From Bacteroidota bacterium (GTDB lineage Bacteria; Bacteroidota; Bacteroidia; Chitinophagales; Chitinophagaceae): 6,792 nucleotides of DNA. Below the pieces are notes generated by a model. That model was not told where the DNA came from, made no database searches, and worked only from the letters and a program-made list of their open reading frames with translations. The stretch lies in assembly GCA_947462495.1 (NCBI GenBank), contig CANHOY010000093.1:1-6792 (forward strand). Direction: 5' to 3'. A program made the position numbers and the translations under genes. Of the stretch, positions 1-6,205 are shown one piece after another (position 1 is the first letter of the stretch; each line of letters starts with the position of its first letter).

Positions 1-3000
1 AATGGCAATGTCACGTCCTGTTTTCATTTGTCCATCTGCTTGAACCACTACACGACTGCGTAATTTATTTTTTACTAAAGTTTGATGCGTTTCTGCCAAT
101 CCTAATTCCCATGGTAAGCCTGCATGTTTAATAGAGCTTAGTGGTGAGGCGCCTGTGCCTCCATCGAAACCTGCTATTAAAACCACATCTGCTTTTGCTT
201 TGGTAACCCCTGCAGCTATCGTACCTACTCCTGCTTTAGAAACTAGTTTAACATTAATTCTTGCAGCACGATTTGCATTTTTCAAATCGAATATGAGTTG
301 AGATAAATCTTCAATGGAATAAATGTCGTGGTGCGGTGGTGGAGAAATTAATCCAACCCCTGGAGTAGCATGTCTTGTTTTTCCTATCCAATCATCTACT
401 TTATCGCCTGGCAATTGTCCGCCTTCGCCTGGTTTTGCACCCTGTGCCATTTTTATTTGTAATTCATCTGCTTCTGATAAGTAATAACTTGTTACACCAA
501 ATCTTGCACTGGCCACTTGTTTAATAGCGCTGCGCATTGAATCTCCATTGGGTAATTTAGTATAACGTATTTCATCTTCACCACCTTCTCCTGTATTACT
601 TTTTCCGCCTAAACGATTCATCGCAATGGCCAAAGTGGTATGTGCTTCCCAAGAAATGGATCCAAAAGACATCGCCCCTGTAGCAAAACGTCTGTAGATA
701 GCACTCGCTGGTTCAACTTCGTCAATAGAAATGGAAGGGCGAGTTGGTTTAAAATCAAATAAACTTCTAAGCGTACAAGCTTTTTCAGTTTGATCGTTTA
801 CTAACTTTGAATATTTTTTAAAACTTGCGTAATCATTTGATTTAGTAGAGTGCTGAAGTAAATGAATGGTTTGTGGATTGAATAAATGAAATTCGCCACG
901 ACGTTTCCATTGATAAACACCCCCTTCCGTTAAGCGATCCACGGGAGAAGATTTTTTAGCAAACGCTAAATCGTGTTTAGCTAAAATTTCTTTGGCAATT
1001 TCATCTAACCCCATTCCATTAATACGTGAAATAGCTCCAGCAAAATGTCGGTTGACTACCTCTTTATTAATTCCAATAATTTCAAATATTTGCGCGCCTT
1101 GATATGATTGTAAAGTGGAGATACCCATTTTTGAAAATACTTTATACAATCCTTCATTGACCGCTTTAATATAATTTTTCTTTAATTTTTCTGCATCGTA
1201 ATCGGTCTTAATTTTCTCCTCTAATTTCATATCACGAATAGTAGACAAAGCCATGTAAGGGTTGATCGCGGTGGCACCAAATCCAATTAAACATGCATAA
1301 TGGTGTACTTCCCAAACATCACCTGCTTCTACGATAATTCCTACTTTACCTCTTAATCCTTTTCTAATTAAATGATGATGTACGCTAGCGCAAGCTAGTA
1401 GCGTAGGTATAGCAGCATGTTCTGAATCAATAGAACGATCTGTTAATATAATAACTTCAAATCCATCTTCCACTGCATCTACTGCATAACGCCCCAATCT
1501 ATCTAAACCTCTTTTTAAAGAACCCTCTTTTCCATCTGCTCTAAAATAACATTGTAAGGTTTTGGCTTGAAACACACCTGTATCGATACTTCTAATTTTT
1601 TCTAATTCGTGGTTGTTTAAAATAGGATGCTTTAATGCCAAGCAATGACTCGCCATTGGGTCTTCCACTAATAAGTTACCTTGACTACCAACAAAAGTAG
1701 CTAAGGACATCACCATTCTCTCACGAATGGGATCAATGGGCGGATTGGTTACTTGAGCAAATAATTGTTTAAAATAACTAGTAATATGTTGTGGTTGATC
1801 ACTCAATACAGCCAAAGGCGTATCGGTTCCCATAGAACCAATAGGCTCTTTACCGTCCAAGGCCATGGGGGTGATGATATTTTCAATATCTTCTTTAGTA
1901 TAACCAAATGCTTTTTGGTATTTGAAAATTTGATCGTGTTCTAAATGCGTAAATTGAATTCTTGGTTCTGGTAATTCTTCTAAACGAATTTTATATTTAT
2001 TCAACCAGTCGCCATAAGGTTGTTGAGCACAAATTTTTTGTTTTAAATCGGTATCGCTAATAATTTTACCGGCTTCCATATCTACCACAAACATTTTACC
2101 AGGTTGTAAACGACCTTTTTCAACAATAGTAGCTGGGTCTATTGGTAAAGCGCCCGTTTCTGAAGCCATAATTACTCTATCATCATTAGTAACGCAATAA
2201 CGAGAAGGTCTTAAACCATTTCTATCTAATGTAGCTCCAATAATTTTTCCATCTGTAAAAGAGATAGAAGCGGGGCCATCCCATGGCTCCATAAAGGCTG
2301 CATGAAATTCATAGAAAGCTTTTTTCACTGGGTCCATTAAATCATTACCATCCCATGCTTCAGGTATTAGCATCATCATTACATGGGGTAGGGAACGACC
2401 AGACAAAGTAAGCAGTTCAATTAGATTGTCCAAGCAAGCGGAATCGGATTGTCCTGCAGTCACAACAGGTAAAATCATTTCAATTTCTTCTTTGCTAAAG
2501 TGAGGAGATAAGAATCCATTTTCATTGGATCTTAACCAGTTTAAATTTCCTTGTAAAGTATTAATTTCTCCATTGTGTGCAATGTATCTAAAAGGTTGGG
2601 CTAATTTCCAAGAAGGAAAAGTATTGGTAGCAAAACGAGAGTGTACCAATCCAAAAGCAGAGACCACTCTTTTGTCACTTAAGTCTGGAAAATATTCGCG
2701 TACTTGATGACTGGTCAATTGACCTTTGTAGACAATTACTCTTTGGGAAAGAGAAGACATGTAAAAACCAATCGCTTCTTTTTTGATAGAGTTATTGATG
2801 GTATGCGATGCGTAATTTTTTAAAACAAAAAGTTTTCTTTCAAAATCTTCAGGATCTGTAATATGGTCAGGCTTTTTTACAAACACCTGTTCCATGATTG
2901 GTTCTACAGATAAGGCAGAAGGACCAATGGAATCTTTGATAACAGGAACTTCTCTATAACCAATAATTTCAATGCCTAATTTTTCTGCCGCACGGGAAAA

Positions 3001-3330
3001 AATTTCTTTACACTCTGCTAAAATGGATTTATCTCTAGGAAAAAAAATAAATCCCACACCATACTCATTTAAATCGGGAAGATGAATGCCTTTGTGTAGT
3101 AATTCATCAAAGAAGAATTCATGTGGAATTTGAATCATAATACCAGCACCGTCACCTGTATTTATTTCACAACCACAGGCGCCACGGTGTTCCATATTTT
3201 CTAAAATAGTGAGACCGTCCGTTACGTTTTGATGCGATTTTACTCCTTTGATATTGGCAACAAATCCAATACCACAAGCGTCGTGTTCATAAGCAGGATC
3301 ATACAATCCTAAGTTTTCTTTTTTCGTCAT
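1..3330 (-). CDS. gltB: Glutamate synthase (GOGAT) large/alpha subunit, N-terminal 1110 residues, C-terminus outside window
   Basis: It converts L-glutamine plus 2-oxoglutarate to two L-glutamates in the cytoplasm; the small NAD(P)H-oxidising subunit GltD is the expected partner but is not in view. The frame is open for all 1110 codons with no stop. The start is firm: an in-frame TAA directly precedes the ATG. Visible parts, in order: a short propeptide (residues 1-18); Cys19 in DACGIGFV, the expected N-terminal nucleophile of the class II glutaminase domain once the propeptide is removed; HNGEINT at about 252-258 in that domain; a central domain with EVHHYACLIGFGATAINPY; then the FMN/synthase domain, with GAMSFGS at 885-891, NTGEGGE at 912-918, LISPPPHHDIYS and AGFDGGTGASP. 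The view ends at QMKTGRDIAI, just before the region where the 3Fe-4S cysteines lie in this family. Full-length proteins are about 1500 residues, so roughly a quarter is missing. Nothing suggests a broken gene; the truncation is the window edge. Confidence 0.97.
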   Translation of the reverse strand, partial: MTKKENLGLYDPAYEHDACGIGFVANIKGVKSHQNVTDGLTILENMEHRGACGCEINTGDGAGIMIQIPHEFFFDELLHKGIHLPDLNEYGVGFIFFPRDKSILAECKEIFSRAAEKLGIEIIGYREVPVIKDSIGPSALSVEPIMEQVFVKKPDHITDPEDFERKLFVLKNYASHTINNSIKKEAIGFYMSSLSQRVIVYKGQLTSHQVREYFPDLSDKRVVSAFGLVHSRFATNTFPSWKLAQPFRYIAHNGEINTLQGNLNWLRSNENGFLSPHFSKEEIEMILPVVTAGQSDSACLDNLIELLTLSGRSLPHVMMMLIPEAWDGNDLMDPVKKAFYEFHAAFMEPWDGPASISFTDGKIIGATLDRNGLRPSRYCVTNDDRVIMASETGALPIDPATIVEKGRLQPGKMFVVDMEAGKIISDTDLKQKICAQQPYGDWLNKYKIRLEELPEPRIQFTHLEHDQIFKYQKAFGYTKEDIENIITPMALDGKEPIGSMGTDTPLAVLSDQPQHITSYFKQLFAQVTNPPIDPIRERMVMSLATFVGSQGNLLVEDPMASHCLALKHPILNNHELEKIRSIDTGVFQAKTLQCYFRADGKEGSLKRGLDRLGRYAVDAVEDGFEVIILTDRSIDSEHAAIPTLLACASVHHHLIRKGLRGKVGIIVEAGDVWEVHHYACLIGFGATAINPYMALSTIRDMKLEEKIKTDYDAEKLKKNYIKAVNEGLYKVFSKMGISTLQSYQGAQIFEIIGINKEVVNRHFAGAISRINGMGLDEIAKEILAKHDLAFAKKSSPVDRLTEGGVYQWKRRGEFHLFNPQTIHLLQHSTKSNDYASFKKYSKLVNDQTEKACTLRSLFDFKPTRPSISIDEVEPASAIYRRFATGAMSFGSISWEAHTTLAIAMNRLGGKSNTGEGGEDEIRYTKLPNGDSMRSAIKQVASARFGVTSYYLSEADELQIKMAQGAKPGEGGQLPGDKVDDWIGKTRHATPGVGLISPPPHHDIYSIEDLSQLIFDLKNANRAARINVKLVSKAGVGTIAAGVTKAKADVVLIAGFDGGTGASPLSSIKHAGLPWELGLAETHQTLVKNKLRSRVVVQADGQMKTGRDIAI

Positions 3331-3334
3331 TTAC

Positions 3335-3342
3335 AACCGGTT
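3335..3342. repeat. Perfect palindrome AACCGGTT just upstream of gltB
   Basis: An 8-base perfect palindrome sits 5 to 12 bases before the gltB start codon, where a ribosome binding site would normally be. The minus strand here has no Shine-Dalgarno-like purine run, as is usual in Bacteroidota. A role as an operator or in translation is only a possibility. Confidence 0.4.
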
Positions 3343-3366
3343 AATTATAGGATACTCTAAGTGGGG

Positions 3367-3419
3367 TGCGATTCGTGGAAAATTACGAAAAAAACAGGAT
3401 TTTTAATAGCAGAATCGCA
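3367..3419. repeat. Spaced inverted repeat TGCGATTC / GAATCGCA upstream of gltB
   Basis: The arms TGCGATTC (3367-3374) and GAATCGCA (3412-3419) are perfect 8-base reverse complements separated by 37 bases. They lie 37 to 89 bases upstream of the gltB ATG and have more GC than the surrounding tract. They could be two half-sites of a regulator, the base of a long leader hairpin, or coincidence. Confidence 0.5.
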
Positions 3420-3434
3420 ATAAATTTACTAACC

Positions 3435-3482
3435 ATTTGATAATTTATAAATAATATAAAAATTTATTGAAAAATATCAAAT
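3435..3482. repeat. Spaced inverted repeat ATTTGATA / TATCAAAT upstream of gltB
   Basis: The arms ATTTGATA (3435-3442) and TATCAAAT (3475-3482) are perfect 8-base reverse complements around a 32-base spacer that is almost all A and T. The right arm overlaps the candidate -33 element of gltB. Because base composition here is so skewed, a chance match is quite possible. Confidence 0.4.
3451..3481 (-). promoter_or_regulatory. Candidate gltB promoter (weak)
   Basis: Reading the minus strand, TTTG at 3481-3478 (inside TTTGATA) is followed after 19 bases by TATATTAT at 3458-3451. The first matches the Bacteroidota -33 element; the second only partly matches the -7 consensus TAnnTTTG. The spacing is reasonable. 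It would give a leader of about 110-120 bases containing the GCGATTC inverted repeat. In a tract this AT-rich such matches arise easily, so this is a candidate only. Confidence 0.25.
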
Positions 3483-3516
3483 AACGAACGTTAGCCTTTA
3501 TAAATTTTGAAATAAA

Positions 3517-4344
3517 TCAAATAAGATCCATTTTTAATTTGTCAAAAGCGGAGGAGGATTGGAGTGTAGTTCCTTTGGGAAATAGGCCAAAAAGAGAACT
3601 GCCAGAGCCACTTAAACTTGCGTAAATAGCTCCTTGTTCATATAAATTATGTTTAATCAGTGCTAAAGAAGGGTGCGCCTCAAAAACTGGTTTCTCGAAA
3701 TCGTTGATTAATTCATTTTTCCAAGTAGCAATAGGTTGTTGAATAATGCTTGCTATAGTTTTTTCTTTTATCGCAGGGGTTATTTGTTGAAATGCCCAGC
3801 CTGTTGAAATGGGAATATTAGGATGAATCAAAGCCATCGTAAAATTAGATAAGTTGATGGGCATGGGTTGCATAACTTCCCCTCTCCCGGTAGCATGACA
3901 AGCTTCGTTTAAGATAAAAAAAGGACAATCACTTCCTAATTGTGCTGCGTACTGAATAAGTTGTGTTGTAGATAATTGTAATTGAAATAAATCATTCAAC
4001 ATAGAAAGTGCTGAAGCGCCATCGCTTGATCCTCCACCTAGTCCAGCCCCGATTGGAATTTTTTTATGTAAATGAATTGTAACAGGAGTAAGTTGAGGAA
4101 AATCTGCTTTTAAAAGATGGTAGGCTTTGATGCATAAGTTGGATGAAACATCACCCGGTATTGGGTTCCCAGAGCTTTCAAATTGTACTAATACATTTTG
4201 CTGGCCATTGATAGTCGTGGTAATTTCAAGAATATCGTTTAAGGCAACGGGATAAAAAACAGTTTCTAATGCATGAAATCCATCTTTTCTTTTTTCTAAG
4301 ATAGATAAACCTAAATTAATTTTACAATTGGGAAATTGAATCAT
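3517..4344 (-). CDS. ispE: 4-diphosphocytidyl-2-C-methyl-D-erythritol kinase (CDP-ME kinase)
   Basis: It phosphorylates CDP-methylerythritol at the 2-hydroxyl with ATP, the fourth step of the non-mevalonate (MEP) isoprenoid pathway, in the cytoplasm. It is a 275-residue GHMP kinase, close to the usual 280-300. Visible motifs: CKINLGLSIL near the N-terminus, with Lys8 at the conserved substrate-binding lysine; DGFHALETVF at 21-30; the glycine-rich ATP loop PIGAGLGGGSSDGASAL at 97-113; LGSDCPFF at 137-143, with Asp139 as the expected catalytic base; and the C-terminal glycine loop SLSGSGSSLFGLF at 243-255. All expected motifs are intact. The start lies 3 bases after the stop of the upstream DUF151 gene, so the two are almost surely co-transcribed and probably translationally coupled. 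It implies that the organism makes isoprenoids through MEP rather than mevalonate. Confidence 0.96.
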   Translation of the reverse strand: MIQFPNCKINLGLSILEKRKDGFHALETVFYPVALNDILEITTTINGQQNVLVQFESSGNPIPGDVSSNLCIKAYHLLKADFPQLTPVTIHLHKKIPIGAGLGGGSSDGASALSMLNDLFQLQLSTTQLIQYAAQLGSDCPFFILNEACHATGRGEVMQPMPINLSNFTMALIHPNIPISTGWAFQQITPAIKEKTIASIIQQPIATWKNELINDFEKPVFEAHPSLALIKHNLYEQGAIYASLSGSGSSLFGLFPKGTTLQSSSAFDKLKMDLI

Positions 4345-4347
4345 TCT

Positions 4348-4938
4348 TTAGGATTTCTTTTGCGCATTTTTTTTATTGATTTCATCTCGAATATCAATAG
4401 CGCGGATATAATCTTCTTGTTCTAAAACTTCTTGCAATAATTTATTTAATTCCACTAAGGATAAACTAGATAAATCGTTTTGGGCAGCTGTTGCAGTAAT
4501 AGTAGAAGGGATAGCGGTCTTTTCTGCATTTTCATTGGCTAAACCTGCTTGTTCTAAAATATTGTCATACACATAAATAGGGCAACCAAATCGAACGGCT
4601 AGGGCAAGGGCATCACTTGTTCTACTATCTATTTCGATGGTATCATTGGCCGTAAAGCAAACCAATTTAGAATAAAAAATACCTTCTTGTAAATCACATA
4701 TATATACTTCTTGCAATTGAATATCAAATGCAGTCATAAAATTTTTCATTAAATCGTGGGTCAAGGGTCTTGAAGGATGCATATTTTCTAATGCAACCGC
4801 AATGGCTTGTGCCTCAAACCCCCCAATCACAATAGGTAGACGACGCAACCCATTCACTTCACCTAAAATTACTGCGTAAGAGTTAGATTGGGTGATGCTA
4901 TGAGATAAGGCTACTATTTCTAATTCAATTTTTTTCAT
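4348..4938 (-). CDS. Bifunctional nuclease family protein (DUF151/BFN domain) with C-terminal UVR motif
   Basis: A 196-residue protein of the DUF151 family. The BFN domain covers about residues 4-130 and shows the family signatures LPIVIGGFEAQAIAVAL (34-50) and IDSRTSDALALAVRFGCPIYV (103-123). A low-complexity linker rich in Ala, Thr and Ser (about 134-157) leads to a C-terminal UVR-type helical hairpin (about 160-190: LNKLLQEVLEQEDYIRAIDIRDEINKKN), as in UvrB/UvrC and ClpC-type proteins, where it mediates protein contacts. 'Bifunctional nuclease' comes from plant homologues; the bacterial role is not settled, so no substrate is assigned. There is no signal peptide or membrane segment. It is the first gene of a two-gene unit with ispE. 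In frame upstream, a TGA lies 15 bases before the ATG, which supports this start. Confidence 0.92.
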   Translation of the reverse strand: MKKIELEIVALSHSITQSNSYAVILGEVNGLRRLPIVIGGFEAQAIAVALENMHPSRPLTHDLMKNFMTAFDIQLQEVYICDLQEGIFYSKLVCFTANDTIEIDSRTSDALALAVRFGCPIYVYDNILEQAGLANENAEKTAIPSTITATAAQNDLSSLSLVELNKLLQEVLEQEDYIRAIDIRDEINKKNAQKKS

Positions 4939-5032
4939 ATACTGTTTGGGTCTTCAAAGTTAATTAAAAAAACAAATCTTTTAAGGCCTATTTTTAGAAG
5001 AAGCATTAAATTGTGCCTATTAAAAAGTAGTT
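4939..5032. other. Divergent intergenic region between DUF151-ispE and cupin-SDR
   Basis: These 94 bases separate two divergent units and must hold both promoters. The leftward one has a good -7 element. For the rightward one, TATTTTTA at 4989-4996 and TAAATTGT at 5007-5014 are imperfect -7 candidates, and neither has a TTTG at the right distance. A direct repeat GCCTATT occurs at 4986-4992 and 5015-5021, 29 bases apart. I see no clear Shine-Dalgarno sequence before the cupin ATG. Confidence 0.5.
4955..4962 (-). promoter_or_regulatory. Bacteroidota-type -7 promoter element for the DUF151-ispE unit
   Basis: On the minus strand, TAACTTTG (4962-4955) matches the Bacteroidota -7 consensus TAnnTTTG exactly. 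It ends 16 bases before the DUF151 ATG and would give a very short leader of roughly 10 bases. A TTTG at 4976-4973 is only 10 bases away, too close for a standard -33 box, and nothing better is seen at 19-21 bases, so the upstream half is weak. Confidence 0.45.
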
Positions 5033-5368
5033 ATGAAACCAATTATTTTGTCCGAAATTAAGCCTGTGACTTTATGTGCTGGCTTTGATTCAAAATTAAT
5101 TCACAGTAATTCCATGACCTGGTCCTTTGTACATTCAAAAGCAGGACATACTTTGCCTGCTCATCAACATGTGCATGAGCAAGTTACCCATATTGTACAA
5201 GGTGAATTTGAATTAACAGTTAATGGAACACCTTATTTATTATCTGCTGGTTCTGTATTCATTATCCCATCCAATGCTCTTCATTCTGGAACTAGTATTA
5301 CCGATTGTGCTATCATAGATGTATTTAATCCTGTGAGAGAAGATTATGCAAAATTGAGTACTCAATAA
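5033..5368 (+). CDS. Small single-domain cupin protein
   Basis: A 111-residue protein that is essentially one cupin beta-barrel. Cupin motif 1 fits the pattern G(x)5HxH(x)3[E/Q](x)6G exactly: Gly38, His44, His46, Gln50, Gly57, with Gln in place of the usual Glu. Motif 2 is Gly73, Pro79 and His84 (GSVFIIPSNALH). His44, His46, Gln50 and His84 are the likely metal ligands, so a divalent metal site is expected. Cupins this small include dioxygenases, isomerases and sugar- or ligand-binding proteins, and the sequence alone does not choose among them. No signal peptide is seen, so it is cytoplasmic. It is followed after 16 bases by the SDR gene on the same strand, suggesting a two-gene operon and a shared pathway. 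No gene symbol is justified. Confidence 0.88.
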   Translation: MKPIILSEIKPVTLCAGFDSKLIHSNSMTWSFVHSKAGHTLPAHQHVHEQVTHIVQGEFELTVNGTPYLLSAGSVFIIPSNALHSGTSITDCAIIDVFNPVREDYAKLSTQ

Positions 5369-5384
5369 TTTAAAATATTTTTAG

Positions 5385-6170
5385 ATGTATTCTTTACAAA
5401 ATAAAATTGCTTTGATAGGAGGTGCCTCACAAGGACTTGGAGCAGCTTGTGCAAAGGCATTGGCTGCAGCAGGAGCTACAGTGATTGTATATGCAAGAAC
5501 AGAGGAGAAATTAAAAAAAGTGGTCAAGTCTTTACCCGCTCCATTACAACAGGAACATAGTTACTTGATTATTGATACGACTAATTTAATGGAATCTAAA
5601 AAAGCCATTAAGCAATTAATAGAAAAAATAAAAACAGTTCATATACTAGTGAATAATACGGGTGGCCCTAATGCGGGTTTGTTGTATGATACAAGTGTAG
5701 AAGATTTGAAAGCGTCTTTTGAATCACATTTATTACATGCGCACCAGTTGGTTCAGCTATTACTACCTGGTATGCGCGAGGCTAAATTTGGTAGAATTAT
5801 CAATCTGCTTTCAGTATCTATTAAAGAACCCATTGATGATTTAGGTATTTCCAATACCATTCGAGCAGGAATGGCCAATTGGGCAAAAACTTTATCCAGA
5901 GAATTAGGGCCCTGGGGAATTACTGTTAACAATGTATTGCCCGGCTTTACCAATACCGAAAGATTAAATTATTTGTTTTCTAATAGAGCTGCGAAAGCAG
6001 GGGTAACTAAAGAAGAAATTACAAAAGGGGTTGAAAATAGTATTCCTGTAAAAAGATTGGGGGAACCAGAAGAATTAGCGGCGGCTGTATGTTTTTTATG
6101 TAGTAATGAAGCCAGTTTTATCAATGGCATTAATTTACCCATTGACGGCGGACAAATTAGATCCCTTTAA
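5385..6170 (+). CDS. SDR-family (short-chain dehydrogenase/reductase-like) protein with atypical active site
   Basis: A 261-residue Rossmann-fold protein of classical SDR length. The cofactor loop is GGASQGLG (12-19), Arg38 after the second strand hints at NADP preference, NNTGGP at 90-95 corresponds to the NNAG motif, VNNVLPG is at 181-187, and the C-terminal INGINLPIDGG is typical. Aligned to FabG around INLLSVS...SNTIRAG (139-162), Ser143 occupies the catalytic Ser position, but the Tyr of YxxxK is Ser156 and the Lys is Arg160. The usual catalytic pair is therefore absent. I recall a Bacteroidota SDR subfamily with the same SNTIR signature and NNTGGP, some beside kynurenine-degradation genes; that is memory, not a search, and no such genes are here. 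Automatic annotation as 3-oxoacyl-ACP reductase (fabG) would be unsafe. It probably acts with the upstream cupin. The gene ends 35 bases from convergent etfA. Confidence 0.9.
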   Translation: MYSLQNKIALIGGASQGLGAACAKALAAAGATVIVYARTEEKLKKVVKSLPAPLQQEHSYLIIDTTNLMESKKAIKQLIEKIKTVHILVNNTGGPNAGLLYDTSVEDLKASFESHLLHAHQLVQLLLPGMREAKFGRIINLLSVSIKEPIDDLGISNTIRAGMANWAKTLSRELGPWGITVNNVLPGFTNTERLNYLFSNRAAKAGVTKEEITKGVENSIPVKRLGEPEELAAAVCFLCSNEASFINGINLPIDGGQIRSL

Positions 6171-6205
6171 AAAATTGCAAGGAATAGAAATAAGGAAGTA
6201 TTAAA
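6171..6205. other. Convergent spacer between SDR gene and etfA, no clear terminator
   Basis: Two converging genes end 35 bases apart. The spacer is A-rich on the plus strand and shows no GC-stemmed inverted repeat followed by a T-run on either strand, so transcripts from the two sides may overlap at their 3' ends. Confidence 0.5.

Larger units (their letters stand above)
3331..3516. other. AT-rich spacer between ispE and gltB, likely gltB leader and promoter region
   Basis: No gene is visible in these 186 bases. The middle (3421-3480) has only 6 G or C in 60 bases. ispE and gltB point the same way (minus), so this is both the ispE 3' end and the gltB upstream region. It contains two spaced 8-base inverted repeats and an 8-base palindrome near the gltB start, listed separately. 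I see no strong GC hairpin with a T-run, so whether ispE transcripts end here or read into gltB is open. The weak dyad TAACG-AA-CGTTA at 3482-3493 is the only hairpin-like element just past ispE. Confidence 0.6.

Noticed and set aside
2525..2707. 60-codon plus-strand open frame inside gltB
   Set aside because: It lies entirely antisense to the conserved glutaminase domain of gltB (the HNGEINT region), and its translation resembles no family I recognise.
1..3330. Possible frameshift or pseudogene in gltB because no stop is seen
   Set aside because: All 1110 codons were read in one frame with family motifs in the correct order from the propeptide to the FMN domain; the missing end is the window edge.
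3482..3493. Hairpin TAACG-AA-CGTTA as an ispE terminator
   Set aside because: The stem is only 4-5 pairs with a very small loop and no uninterrupted T-run directly after it on the minus strand, so it is too weak to call as an intrinsic terminator.
4986..5021. Direct repeat GCCTATT (two copies, 29 bases apart) as a regulator site
   Set aside because: Seven bases in two copies within an AT-rich 94-base spacer is weak; it is recorded in the spacer entry but not claimed as an operator.
5753..5953. 66-codon minus-strand open frame inside the SDR gene
   Set aside because: It is antisense to the conserved SDR core (INLLSVS to VNNVLPG), and the constraint there explains the open frame.
5385..6170. 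Naming the SDR gene fabG
   Set aside because: The catalytic Tyr and Lys are absent and no fatty-acid synthesis genes are nearby, so the specific name is not supported.
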